This document shows positions 18,128-26,704 of a stretch of 64,000 nucleotides of DNA, piece by piece. Source of the stretch: Pseudomonas knackmussii B13. Its GTDB lineage: Bacteria > Pseudomonadota > Gammaproteobacteria > Pseudomonadales > Pseudomonadaceae. Location of the stretch: positions 4,285,501 through 4,349,500 of the forward strand of contig NZ_HG322950.1 in the NCBI RefSeq assembly GCF_000689415.1. Reading direction: 5' to 3'. How positions within the stretch are numbered: position 1 is the first letter of the stretch; every line of letters begins with the position of its first letter. Below the pieces are notes generated by a model that saw nothing but the letters and a program-made list of their open reading frames with translations, searched no databases and was not told the origin of the DNA. The translations under genes were made by a program, and so were the position numbers.

Positions 18128-20089
18128 ATGTCGTTACTCAAGCAACTCTTCCTGGCCATCTGCCTGTTCCTCGTGGTGGCCTTCGCCGGTAGCTTCGCCA
18201 CCAGCCTGGAGAGTTCCCGAGAGCAACTCATCAGCCAGTTGCGCTCCCATGCCCAGGACGCTGCAACCGCGCTGGGGCTGTCGCTGACCCCGCATGTCGA
18301 CGACCCGGCGATGATCGAGCTGATGGTCAGCTCGATCTTCGACAGCGGCTACTTCGCCAGCATCCGCGTGGTGCGCATCCCCGACAACCAGGTGATCGTC
18401 GAGCGCAAGGCCGATCCGGGCACCGGCAGCGTGCCGGGCTGGTTCGCCCACCTGGTCAACCTCAAGGCCGAAGGCGGCGACGCCCTGATCATGCGCGGCT
18501 GGGACCAGGCCGCGCGGGTCGAGGTGGTCAGCCATCCGCAGTTCGCCCTGTCGCGGCTGTGGGACAGCGCCCTCGGCAGCCTCGGCTGGCTGCTGGCCTG
18601 CGGCGTGGTCAGCGCCCTGCTCGGCGGCTGGCTGCTGCGGGCCCAGCTGCGGCCGCTGGACCAGATGGTGCAGCAGGCACAGGCGATCACCCGCCGCGAG
18701 TTCCTCACCCTGCCGCGCGAGCCGCGCACCCCGGAACTGCGCCGGGTGGTGCAGGCGATGAACCAGATGGTCGAGAAGCTCAAGGCGCTGTTCGCCGAGG
18801 AAGCCACGCGCAGCGAGAAACTGCGCGAGGAGGCCTACCAGGACAGCCTCTCCGGCCTGGCCAACCGCCGTCTGTTCGACGCTCGCCTGGAAGCTGAGCT
18901 GACCCCCAGCGAGCAGCACCCTGGCGGCTACCTTCTGCTGCTGCGGCTCAACGACCTCGCCGGACTCAACCAGCGCCTGGGCGGCCAGCGCACCGACGCC
19001 CTGATTCGCGAAGTGGCCGGGCTGCTGCAGCGCGGCCTCGAACAGCACGGCACGCCGGACTGGCTGGCAGCACGCAGCCGCGGCGGCGAATTCACCCTGC
19101 TCGCCCCCGGCCTCGACAGCCAGGGCGCCGAGCGCCTCGCGGAAACCCTCAGCGCGCAACTGGAAAGCCTGCAGCGCACCGGCGCCAGCGACTGCAATCC
19201 GGTGGCGCACCTGGGCCTCGCGGCCTTCCAGCCGGGCGAAGCACCTGCCTCTATCCTCGGTCACGCCGACCAGGCCCTGGCCCAGGCGCAAAGCAGCGCG
19301 GAGCATCCCTGGCACCGACTGGAGCAATCCAGCGGGCAAACCACCCAGGACAGCCACGCCTGGCACCGCTGGATCGACCAGGCCCTGCAGAAGAGCCAGC
19401 TGCAGCTGTGGTTCCAGCCGGTACGCGCGTGCGCCGAGGGCGGTGGCGAATTGCACAGCAAGGTGCTGGCGCGCCTGCTCGACGAGCAAGGCCAGGCCGT
19501 GGCCGCCGGCCAGTTCCTGCCCTGGGTGGAGCGCTTCGGCTGGGCCGCGCGCTTCGACCTGGCGATGCTCGAACATGCCCTCGCCCACCTGGCCCAGCAT
19601 GCCCGGCCACTGGCGCTGAGCCTGTCGGCGGCGAGCATTCGCGAACCCCAGGCCCTGCAGCGCCTGCTCGATGTGATCAAGGCCAATCCGCAACAGGCCG
19701 GCCTGCTGACCCTGGAGCTGGACGAGCGCCACCTGCCACCACCGGCCGAACTGGAACGCCTCGGCCAAGCCGTGCGCGACACCGGCGCGAACCTCGGCCT
19801 GCAGCACTTCGGCGGACGCTTCAGCCTGATCGGCAACCTCACCCGCCTCGGCCTGGCCTACCTGAAGCTGGACGGCAGCTACATCCGCTCCATCGACCAG
19901 GACGATTCCAAGCGCGTGTTCATCGAGGCGGTGTTCCGCGCAACCAACAGCATCGACCTGCCGTTGATTGCCGAGATGGTGGAAAGCGAAGGGGAACTGC
20001 GCGTGCTGCGCGAGATGGGCATCCACGGCGCCATGGGCCGGCTGATCGGCCCACCGGCGCCGTGGGGAGAGAGCACGCCGAAACCGTAG
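18128..20089 (+). CDS. lapD: c-di-GMP receptor LapD
   Basis: A 653-residue inner-membrane receptor. It has a TM helix (about 5-22), a periplasmic LapD_MoxY_N domain, a second TM helix (about 152-172), HAMP, a degenerate GGDEF domain (SRGGEF in place of GGDEF) and a degenerate EAL domain (KVLARL in place of EVLLRL). The loss of catalytic residues is the LapD hallmark. c-di-GMP binding by the EAL domain is transmitted outward to sequester LapG and keep the adhesin on the surface. It lies in one operon with lapG. Confidence 0.95.
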   Translation: MSLLKQLFLAICLFLVVAFAGSFATSLESSREQLISQLRSHAQDAATALGLSLTPHVDDPAMIELMVSSIFDSGYFASIRVVRIPDNQVIVERKADPGTGSVPGWFAHLVNLKAEGGDALIMRGWDQAARVEVVSHPQFALSRLWDSALGSLGWLLACGVVSALLGGWLLRAQLRPLDQMVQQAQAITRREFLTLPREPRTPELRRVVQAMNQMVEKLKALFAEEATRSEKLREEAYQDSLSGLANRRLFDARLEAELTPSEQHPGGYLLLLRLNDLAGLNQRLGGQRTDALIREVAGLLQRGLEQHGTPDWLAARSRGGEFTLLAPGLDSQGAERLAETLSAQLESLQRTGASDCNPVAHLGLAAFQPGEAPASILGHADQALAQAQSSAEHPWHRLEQSSGQTTQDSHAWHRWIDQALQKSQLQLWFQPVRACAEGGGELHSKVLARLLDEQGQAVAAGQFLPWVERFGWAARFDLAMLEHALAHLAQHARPLALSLSAASIREPQALQRLLDVIKANPQQAGLLTLELDERHLPPPAELERLGQAVRDTGANLGLQHFGGRFSLIGNLTRLGLAYLKLDGSYIRSIDQDDSKRVFIEAVFRATNSIDLPLIAEMVESEGELRVLREMGIHGAMGRLIGPPAPWGESTPKP

Positions 20090-20124
20090 ATACCGTGTCA
20101 TCTACGTTGAAGCCAACAACGGGG

Positions 20125-20460
20125 TCAGAACAGCCGCTCGTCATCCTCATCGACCAGCGAACTCAGGCCGCCCAGGCTGGCCCGTGTGCTGGCGCGGGCC
20201 TCCAGCTTGCGCCGGGCCACCTCCGGCAGGTCTGTGTAGCGGATCACACCGCGATCGACCAGCACCGTGACCAGGTCCTCCAGCACCCGCACCAGCTCCA
20301 GGTCCGAACGCTGCAGCGACTGCAGGCGCGCATCCAGGGCCGCATCGTTGAACCAGGCAAGCACTTCCGGATCGTCGGCCGCCAGGCCCTGCGCACCTTC
20401 GAAGGGTTCGCGCTGCACGCGCACCAGGCGCCCGTTCGCATTGCGCTGCACATAGACCAT
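20125..20460 (-). CDS. small conserved Pseudomonas protein adjacent to PPK2
   Basis: A 111-residue cytoplasmic protein (MVYVQRNANGRLVRVQREPFEGAQGLAADDPEVLAWFND...LQRSDLELVRVLEDLVTVLVDRGVIRYTDLPEVARRKLEAR). Homologues are often labelled tryptophan synthase subunit beta-like, but nothing in it resembles TrpB and that name should not be trusted. It starts 13 bp after the polyphosphate kinase gene on the same strand, so it is probably co-transcribed. The function is unknown. Confidence 0.82.
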   Translation of the reverse strand: MVYVQRNANGRLVRVQREPFEGAQGLAADDPEVLAWFNDAALDARLQSLQRSDLELVRVLEDLVTVLVDRGVIRYTDLPEVARRKLEARASTRASLGGLSSLVDEDDERLF

Positions 20461-20473
20461 CCTTCGTCCCTCC

Positions 20474-21964
20474 TCACTTGTCCTTCTTGTACGCCGCCTC
20501 CAGCGCATCGTTGATGGTGCGCAGCACCTTCACCCGCGCGAAGCGCTTGTCGTTGGCCTCGATCAGGGTCCAGGGCGCGATCTCGGTGCTGGTGCGGTCG
20601 ACCATGTCGCCCACGGCATCGACGTACTGATCCCACTTGTCGCGGTTGCGCCAGTCCTCATCGGTGATCTTGTAGCGCTTGAACGGCACTTCCTCGCGCG
20701 TCTTGAAGCGGTGGAACTGGGTTTCCTTGTCGATCGCCAGCCAGAACTTGACCACCACGATGCCGAATTCGGTGAGCTGCTCCTCGAAATCGTTGATCTC
20801 GCCATAGGCGCGCAGCCAGTCGGCAGGCGGGCAGAAGCCCTCGACCCGCTCGACGAGCACGCGGCCGTACCAGGAGCGGTCGAAGATGGTGAACTGCCGA
20901 CGCCCCGGCATGTGCCGCCAGAAGCGCCACAGATAAGGTTGCGCGCGCTCCTCCTCGGTGGGCGCGGCGATCGGCACGATGTGGTACTGCCGCGGGTCCA
21001 GCGCATCGGTGATGCGGCGGATGGCGCCACCCTTGCCGGCGGCGTCATTACCCTCGAACACAGCGACCAGCGAGTGCTGGCGGAACAGCTTGTCGCGCAT
21101 AAGCGTGGCCAGGCGCGCCTGCTCCTTGGCCAGTTGGTCCCTGTACTCGTCCTTGTCCAGGGTCTGGCCAAGGTCGAGGCTGTCGATCAACCCGCGATTG
21201 TCCAGGCTGGCGACCAGCGGCGCAGTGTGCGGTTGCAGCTGCGGACGCACCTTGTGCTTCAGCGCCGCCTGCAGGCCCTCGAGGATGGTGCGCCCCACAG
21301 TGAGGCTGCGATAGCGCTCGTCGGCGCCCTCGACGATGTACCAGGGCGCGTAGTCGCGGCTGGTGCGGCGCAGCACGCGCTCGCCATAGCGCACGAACCT
21401 GTCGTAGACCTCGCTCTGCTTCCAGTCGAGCGGGCTCAGTTGCCAGGAGCGCTGCGGGTCGTTCTCCAGCGCCTTCAGGCGTTCCTTGAGCTGCTTCTTG
21501 GACAGGTGGAACCAGAACTTGAAGATCAGCGCGCCCTCGTCGCAGAGCATGCGCTCGAAGCGCTCCGCTGCGCTGATGGCGGCGTCCAGGCGAGCGCTCT
21601 TGATATCGCCGTTGACCCGCGCATGGAGCATCTGGCTGTACCAGTTGCCGAAGAAGATGGCGATCCGCCCCTTGGGCGGCAGGCGCCGCCAGAAGCGCCA
21701 CTGCGGCGGCCGCGAGAGCTCTTCGTCCGAGGGCCGCAGGAAGCTCTCGACCTGGATCAGCCGTGGGTCCATCCACTCGTTGAGCAGCTTCACCGTCTCG
21801 CCCTTGCCGGCGCCTTCGATGCCGTTGATCAGCACGATCACCGGGAAGCGCGCCTGCTGCTTCAACTCGTATTGCGCCTCGAGCAACGCCTCGCGCAGCT
21901 CCGCAACTTCCTTGTCGTAGGTTTCCTTGTCGATGGAATGGCCGATCTCGGCGGACTCGAACAT
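20474..21964 (-). CDS. pap: polyphosphate:AMP phosphotransferase (class II PPK2)
   Basis: A 496-residue protein with two fused PPK2 domains. Each has a Walker A: INGIEGAGKGET (46-57) in the first and FEGNDAAGKGGAI in the second. Each also has the PPK2 lid and polyphosphate-binding segments (FLRPSDEELSRPPQWRFWRRLPPKGRIAIFFGNWYSQML; APTEEERAQPYLWRFWRHMPGRRQFTIFDRSWYGRVLVERVEGF). Two-domain PPK2s phosphorylate AMP to ADP with polyphosphate. The ATG at 21964 (MFESAEIGHS) gives the standard length. It lies back-to-back with mnmC. Confidence 0.94.
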   Translation of the reverse strand: MFESAEIGHSIDKETYDKEVAELREALLEAQYELKQQARFPVIVLINGIEGAGKGETVKLLNEWMDPRLIQVESFLRPSDEELSRPPQWRFWRRLPPKGRIAIFFGNWYSQMLHARVNGDIKSARLDAAISAAERFERMLCDEGALIFKFWFHLSKKQLKERLKALENDPQRSWQLSPLDWKQSEVYDRFVRYGERVLRRTSRDYAPWYIVEGADERYRSLTVGRTILEGLQAALKHKVRPQLQPHTAPLVASLDNRGLIDSLDLGQTLDKDEYRDQLAKEQARLATLMRDKLFRQHSLVAVFEGNDAAGKGGAIRRITDALDPRQYHIVPIAAPTEEERAQPYLWRFWRHMPGRRQFTIFDRSWYGRVLVERVEGFCPPADWLRAYGEINDFEEQLTEFGIVVVKFWLAIDKETQFHRFKTREEVPFKRYKITDEDWRNRDKWDQYVDAVGDMVDRTSTEIAPWTLIEANDKRFARVKVLRTINDALEAAYKKDK

Positions 21965-22071
21965 GCATACGCTCCTGACTGCGGGATGCATTGAAAGTAG
22001 CGGATGTGACGCAGGCTGTCTGTGCGGGGGATCGGCTAAAATGCGCCCTTCGCTTCACTGCCGGAACCCCC

Positions 22072-24036
22072 ATGCCCGACCTCCACAGCGCCCAGCTCGA
22101 CTGGGACGACAACGGCCAGCCGCTCTCGCGCGTCTACGGCGACGTGTACTTCTCCCGCGCGTCGGGCCTGGACGAGACACACCACGTGTTCCTCGACGGC
22201 AACCAGCTGCCGCGACGCTTCGCCGCGCTCCCCGCCGGCGGTTGCCTGTGCATTGGCGAAACCGGTTTTGGCACCGGGCTCAACTTCCTCTGCGCCTGGC
22301 GCCTGTTCGAAGCCCTGGCACCGGCGGATGCCCGCCTGCATTTCGTCAGCGTGGAGAAATTCCCCCTGCGCCGCGACGACCTGGTCCGCGCCCTCGCCCT
22401 CTGGGGCGACCTGCAGCCCTGGAGCGAACAGCTGCTGGCGCAGTACCACGCCATCCATCCGGGCTTCCAGCGCCTGGTGTTCGCCGGCGGCCGCGTGGTC
22501 GTCACCCTGCTGGTGGGCGACGTGCTGGATTGCCTGCCCGAGCTGGACGCAAGCATCGATGCCTGGTTCCTCGACGGTTTCTCGCCGGCGAAGAACCCGG
22601 AGATGTGGACCCAGCCGCTGTTCCAGCAACTCGCGCGGCTGTCCGCCCCCGGCGCGACCCTGGCCACCTTCACCAGCGCCGGTTTCGTCCGCCGCGGCCT
22701 GATCGAGGCCGGCTTCGCCATGCAGCGGGTCAAGGGCTTCGGGCAGAAACGCGAGATGCTGGTCGGCACCTTCGAAGGTCCCGCCGAAGGCGCGACCGTA
22801 CCCTGGTATGCGCGCCCACCGCGCGCAGCAGGCGAGCGCCACGCCCTGGTGATCGGCGGCGGCCTGGCCGGTTGCGCCAGCGCCGCCAGCCTGGCCGGAC
22901 GCGGCTGGCGAGTCACCCTGATCGAACGTCACGCCGAGCTGGCCATGGAAGCATCCGGCAACCCCCAGGGCGTGCTCTACCTCAAGCTCTCGGCCCACGG
23001 CACCGCGCTCTCGCGCCTGATCGTCAGCGGCTTCGGCCACACCCGTCGGCTGCTCGAACGCCTGCAACGCGGCAGCGACTGGGACGCCTGCGGCGTACTG
23101 CAACTGGCCTTCGACGAAGCCGAGGGCAAGCGCCAGGCGCAACTGGCCGACGCCTTTCCGGAAAACCTGCTGCAAACCCTGTCGCAGGAGCAGGCCGAAA
23201 CCATCGCCGGCGTCACCTTGCCCGCCGGAGGGCTGTTCTTCCCCGAAGCCGGCTGGGTACATCCACCGGCCTTGTGCCGGGCGCTGGCGAGCCATCCGAA
23301 CATCAGCGTGCAGACCTGCCATGAAGTGCGCGTGCAGCGCGAGGACGGGCAGTGGAGCGCCTGGAGCGGCGAGCAACGCCTGGCCATCGCGCCGGTCGCG
23401 GTGCTCGCCACCGCCGCCGAAGTGCGCGCCTTCCCCGCTGCGGCGAGCCTGCCGCTCAAGCGCATCCGCGGACAGATCAGCCGCCTGCCGGCCAACGCCG
23501 AAAGCGCAGCCCTGCGCACCGTGGTTTGCGCGGAAGGCTACGTCGCCCCGCCGCGCCTGGGTGAACACACCCTCGGCGCCAGCTTCGATTTCCACAACGA
23601 CGACCTGCAGCCGACCGTCGAAGAGCACCAGGGCAACCTCGAACTTTTGCGAGAAATCTCCCCTGACCTTCTCGCGCGCCTGGGCGCTGGTAAGCTCGAC
23701 CCGGCCACGCTGGAGGGCCGCGCGGCCTTCCGTTGCACCACGCCGGACTACCTGCCGCTGATCGGCCCGCTGGCCGAACGCGAAGCCTTCGCCGCCGCCT
23801 ACGCGGTGCTGGGCAAGGATGCCCGCCAGGTGCCGGATGCCGCCTGCCCCTGGCTCGAAGGGCTATACCTGAACAGCGCCCACGGCTCGCGCGGACTGAT
23901 CACCGCCCCGCTTTCCGGCGAACTGCTCGCGGCCTGGATCGAAGGCGAGCCATTGCCGCTGCCGCGCAAGGTCGCCGAGGCCTGCCTGCCGAACCGTTTC
24001 CTGCTGCGTGAGGTAGTGCGCGGCCAGAAGGCCTGA
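22072..24036 (+). CDS. mnmC: bifunctional tRNA mnm5s2U biosynthesis protein MnmC
   Basis: A 654-residue fusion. The N-terminal SAM-dependent methyltransferase (about 1-240; GETGFGTGLNFL, DAWFLDGFSPAKNPEMW, GFGQKREMLVG) carries out the last methylation. The C-terminal FAD-dependent oxidoreductase (about 255-654; dinucleotide fold VIGGGLAGCASAASLAGRGW, end SAHGSRGLITAPLSGELLAAWI) removes the carboxymethyl group of cmnm5s2U34 in tRNA. Both halves look complete. The ATG at 22072 (MPDLHSAQLDW) fits family starts. Confidence 0.96.
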   Translation: MPDLHSAQLDWDDNGQPLSRVYGDVYFSRASGLDETHHVFLDGNQLPRRFAALPAGGCLCIGETGFGTGLNFLCAWRLFEALAPADARLHFVSVEKFPLRRDDLVRALALWGDLQPWSEQLLAQYHAIHPGFQRLVFAGGRVVVTLLVGDVLDCLPELDASIDAWFLDGFSPAKNPEMWTQPLFQQLARLSAPGATLATFTSAGFVRRGLIEAGFAMQRVKGFGQKREMLVGTFEGPAEGATVPWYARPPRAAGERHALVIGGGLAGCASAASLAGRGWRVTLIERHAELAMEASGNPQGVLYLKLSAHGTALSRLIVSGFGHTRRLLERLQRGSDWDACGVLQLAFDEAEGKRQAQLADAFPENLLQTLSQEQAETIAGVTLPAGGLFFPEAGWVHPPALCRALASHPNISVQTCHEVRVQREDGQWSAWSGEQRLAIAPVAVLATAAEVRAFPAAASLPLKRIRGQISRLPANAESAALRTVVCAEGYVAPPRLGEHTLGASFDFHNDDLQPTVEEHQGNLELLREISPDLLARLGAGKLDPATLEGRAAFRCTTPDYLPLIGPLAEREAFAAAYAVLGKDARQVPDAACPWLEGLYLNSAHGSRGLITAPLSGELLAAWIEGEPLPLPRKVAEACLPNRFLLREVVRGQKA

Positions 24037-24076
24037 CTCCCAACCCGCAACCGGACCATCGGAGCCCCCCACGCGA

Positions 24077-24826
24077 ATGGATGCCCTGCTCGTCGAATCC
24101 GCTGCCATCGGCATGATCCTCGGATTGCTGCTCGGCCTCACAGGCGCCGGCGGCTCGCTGGTGGCACTGCCGCTGCTGCTCAGCCTGCACATGCCGCTGC
24201 ACGACGCCATCGGCGTGAGCCTGGGCGCGGTGGCGCTGTCGGCGCTGATCGGCGCCATTCCCCGTGCGCGTCAGGGCCTGGTGGCCTGGCGCCCCCTGCT
24301 GTGGCTGACCCTCACCGGCTGGCCGGGCAACGCCCTGGGCCAGTGGCTGGGCCGGTTCATCCCCGAAGCGCTGCTGATCCTCGGCTTCTGCGCCCTGGTG
24401 CTGTGGTCGGCGTGGCGGATGTGGCGTGGTTCGAGTACGCCCAAGGTGGCCGGCACGGCGACGCGCAACGGGCCGTTGCTAGCGCTTGGTCTCGCGGTGG
24501 GCCTGCTCTCGGGGCTGATGGGCGTTGGCGGCGGCTTCCTGATAGTGCCGGGGCTGCTGTGGTTCACCCCGCTGTCGATGTTGGCGGCCACCGCGACCTC
24601 CATGGCCGGCATCGCCCTGGTCTCGGGCGGCGGCTTCCTGCTCTACCTCAGCCATGCGCAACCGCCGATGCCGCTGCTTGCCGCACTCGCAGCCGGCGGT
24701 GCGCTGGGCGTGCTGTTCGGCAACCGCCTGGCATTGCGCCTGGGTGGCGCCACCCTGCAGCGCATCTTCGCTGTAATGCTGGTAGTCGTGAGCCTCTCCC
24801 TGGCGGCGCAGAAGCTGCTGGCCTGA
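24077..24826 (+). CDS. TauE/SafE-family membrane permease
   Basis: A 249-residue inner-membrane protein with about eight helices and the TauE/SafE signatures GLLLGLTGAGGSLVALPLLL and GLLSGLMGVGGGFLIVPGLL in the two repeats. The family exports sulfite, sulfoacetate or related small anions, and specificity is not readable here. An IS110 element begins only a couple of bases after its stop codon. The reading frame is intact, but its native downstream region has been displaced. Confidence 0.9.
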   Translation: MDALLVESAAIGMILGLLLGLTGAGGSLVALPLLLSLHMPLHDAIGVSLGAVALSALIGAIPRARQGLVAWRPLLWLTLTGWPGNALGQWLGRFIPEALLILGFCALVLWSAWRMWRGSSTPKVAGTATRNGPLLALGLAVGLLSGLMGVGGGFLIVPGLLWFTPLSMLAATATSMAGIALVSGGGFLLYLSHAQPPMPLLAALAAGGALGVLFGNRLALRLGGATLQRIFAVMLVVVSLSLAAQKLLA

Positions 24827-24837
24827 CGTAGGAGATT

Positions 24838-25788
24838 CTATGTCAATGACGGCTCCTGCTTTGGAGGCTGGTAGCTGGTCTGGGATTGCATCAGGGCAAA
24901 GGCAATTCGGGCCAATTTGCGGGCGAGGATAGTCAGGGCCTCGATCTTCTTCAGGCCGCGCGCCAGGTAGCTTTGGTAAAGGGCCTGCCAGCGCTGCGTG
25001 CGCGCTGCCGCCATGGCCGCGTTGTGGAGCAGCCGACGGATTTCAGGATCCCCTTGCTTGGTCAGCTTTCGACGGCCGCTATAGCGGCCGGACTCCTTGA
25101 GCCGCACATCCAATCCGATAAAGGCGATGAAGGCATCGCTATTGCGAAAGCGTCCCCGCAGAAATGCCAGGTTCAGGGCCGCTGCCGTCAGCGGTCCGAT
25201 CCCTTCGATGGCCTGACAGCGCTTGCTTTGCTCCATTAGGCCGGCCTCTCGCAGCGCCTGTTGAATCTCTTTCTCCAGGCGTGACTCCAGTGTGGCCATT
25301 TGCTTGAGAACAGGCTTCAGCGCCTTGGCCAGGGAGCGATCCTGGGAAAAGCTCTGGCGCAACGAGATGGCGCTACGGACCAGTGCAGCACGCCGATGCA
25401 GCAGTGTCTGCAGGCGGCAGTAGGCCTTGCTCGGCGGCTGCCAAGGCTCCAGTTGCGCTTGTTCGTGGGTCAGGTAACGGGCCAGCAGCAGGGCATCGCT
25501 GCGATCATCCTTGTTTCGCCCACCAATCCCCTTGCGGTAGTTGCTCAGGCGAAAGCCATTGATGACGTAGATCCGATGTCCCCGCGCATGCGCCAGGGTC
25601 GCAACATCCATGTGATAGGTGCTGGTCGCTTCGATCGCGATGGCGCAGCAGGGCGGAAGGGTTTTCAGCCAGGCCTTGATTGTGCGGACGTCATTGGCCA
25701 GTTCGAATACTTCGCCCGAGCGTGTATCGCAGAGGCTCAGCGACTCCTTGGCGACATCGATACCGATAACCGGAACTTGGCTTGTCAT
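24838..25788 (-). CDS. IS110-family transposase (DEDD recombinase)
   Basis: A 316-residue transposase. The N-terminal RuvC-like DEDD domain has Asp11 (IGIDVAKE), Glu53 (AIEATSTYH), Asp95 and Asp98 (NKDDRSDALLLARY). A coiled middle part follows. The C-terminal Transposase_20 domain (CQAIEGIGPLTAAALNLAFLRG, DVRLKESGRYSGRRKLTKQGDPEIRRLLHNAAMAA) contains the probable catalytic serine, Ser237. The frame appears complete, so the element may be active. The ATG at 25788 is used. An extension upstream would run into the non-coding end. Confidence 0.95.
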   Translation of the reverse strand: MTSQVPVIGIDVAKESLSLCDTRSGEVFELANDVRTIKAWLKTLPPCCAIAIEATSTYHMDVATLAHARGHRIYVINGFRLSNYRKGIGGRNKDDRSDALLLARYLTHEQAQLEPWQPPSKAYCRLQTLLHRRAALVRSAISLRQSFSQDRSLAKALKPVLKQMATLESRLEKEIQQALREAGLMEQSKRCQAIEGIGPLTAAALNLAFLRGRFRNSDAFIAFIGLDVRLKESGRYSGRRKLTKQGDPEIRRLLHNAAMAAARTQRWQALYQSYLARGLKKIEALTILARKLARIAFALMQSQTSYQPPKQEPSLT

Positions 25789-25924
25789 GGGGTTCTCCGA
25801 CAGTGAAGATGGTCCAACCTGTCGGGAGCTCACATTGGCGCAGGCTTGCCGGTATTGTCGGTTTGAGCGGCTACTCAATCCGATGGATTCCTTATCGGCG
25901 CTTGTCGTGAGCGGGTGGGTGGGG

Positions 25925-26022
25925 GAAGTCTCCTACCGTCTGGCTTGCAGAAGCGGATCTTGTCCCTCCACACCCCGACAGGTTCCTACCCTAACGCCAT
26001 ACAAGCGGATCTCATCCGCGAA
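25925..26022 (-). ncRNA. candidate IS110 bridge RNA
   Basis: In the non-coding left end, the minus strand has a 5' hairpin GCGGATgagATCCGC (26019-26005). Two related modules follow, each beginning AGATCCGCTT and containing GGTAGGA (GTAGGA at 25989-25984; GTAGGAG at 25936-25930). GTAGGAG is complementary to CTCCTAC at the insertion site. In the first module ATGGCG (26000-25995) equals the sequence just left of the insertion point in the REP (CATGGCGCG-CT-CCTAC). This is the arrangement of a bridge RNA target-binding loop. The guide for the left donor end is not evident. RNA boundaries are approximate. Confidence 0.55.
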
Positions 26023-26046
26023 GGACCTGCGCGCCGATTTCGACCT

Positions 26047-26093
26047 GTAGGAGCGCGCCATGCGCGCGAATCGCGGACAAGGTCCGCTCCTAC
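26047..26093. repeat. REP palindrome interrupted by the IS110 element
   Basis: GTAGGAGCGCGCCATGCGCG ... CCGCTCCTAC is a full GTAGGAGC-family REP, nearly identical to 9-55. Its first seven bases also form the direct repeat flanking the insertion sequence. Confidence 0.85.
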
Positions 26094-26094
26094 A

Positions 26095-26562
26095 TCACTC
26101 CTCTTCCTCTTCCGGCAGCTCGAACAACTCGGCCGCACGCAGCAAGCCGGCCAGCACCGCATGGCGCTCCCATTCCGGCAGCTCGGCGAAACGCGCCATC
26201 ACGTACTCGGGCAACAGCGGCGGTGCCGTGCGCAGCGCGTCGCGGCCGGCATCTTCGAGCAGCAGCCATTGCTTGCGGCGATCCCTTTCATCGCGCCTCC
26301 GCGCCAGTAATCCGCGGCTTTCCAGGCGGTCGAGTACCCCGGAGAGGGCCGCCTGCGAGAGGCTCACCTGCTTGGCCAGGCCGCTCGCGGTGATCTCCTG
26401 CTCCATCTGCAACACCTGCAGGATCAGCAGTTGCAATGGCGTCAGCCCACCCAGCCGGCTCAAGCGCTTGGCGTGCACTTCGCAGCCCTGCTGGAGCCGC
26501 CGCAAGGCCTGGAACATGGACAGCCTGTAGGCGTCATCCTTCGCCGAATCTCTTTCAGCCAT
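26095..26562 (-). CDS. MarR-family transcriptional regulator
   Basis: A 155-residue winged-helix protein (LGGLTPLQLLILQVLQMEQEITASGLAKQVSLSQAALSGVLDRLESRGLLARRRDERDRRKQWLLLEDAGRDAL) ending in a run of glutamates. It is divergent from asnO across 142 bp. A MarR gene in this position is conserved beside NAGGN genes in pseudomonads, suggesting that it senses or modulates the osmoadaptive operon. That is inference. The ATG at 26562 is used in preference to a TTG at 26568. Confidence 0.9.
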   Translation of the reverse strand: MAERDSAKDDAYRLSMFQALRRLQQGCEVHAKRLSRLGGLTPLQLLILQVLQMEQEITASGLAKQVSLSQAALSGVLDRLESRGLLARRRDERDRRKQWLLLEDAGRDALRTAPPLLPEYVMARFAELPEWERHAVLAGLLRAAELFELPEEEEE

Positions 26563-26645
26563 AAGCAATCACCCGCACAGAGCCCAGAAAGGATCATTAA
26601 AAAACTTCAGAACCACTTCCACCTGAAAGTGTCAGTCAATTACCA

Positions 26646-26658
26646 CCTAACAATTAGG
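26646..26658. promoter_or_regulatory. palindrome in the marR-asnO intergenic region
   Basis: CCTAA-CAA-TTAGG is a 13-bp inverted repeat 47 bp upstream of the asnO ATG, within an unusually AT-rich stretch for this genome. It could be the operator for the divergent MarR regulator. No direct evidence is available. Confidence 0.4.
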
Positions 26659-26704
26659 CCCCGGCCTGACCCCATTCATCCCCAACGGAGAACCGGTAAG
26701 GACA

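Larger units (their letters stand above)
24828..26053 (-). mobile_element. IS110-family insertion sequence inserted in a REP
   Basis: The element is bounded by the 7-bp direct repeat GTAGGAG at 24828-24834 and 26047-26053 (unit about 1219 bp). The exact junction is ambiguous within this repeat. The right copy is the start of a complete REP palindrome, and the left copy is what remains of the other side. There are no terminal inverted repeats. The transposase stops a few bases from one end, while the other end holds about 258 bp of non-coding DNA, as expected for the IS110 group. Insertion at a CT within CTCCTAC of a REP parallels the REP-targeting behaviour of IS110 relatives. Confidence 0.82.

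Noticed and set aside
18134..20101. 655-codon open frame antisense to lapD
   Set aside because: Same GC artefact. The sense frame carries all LapD domains, and the antisense product has no motifs or plausible start.
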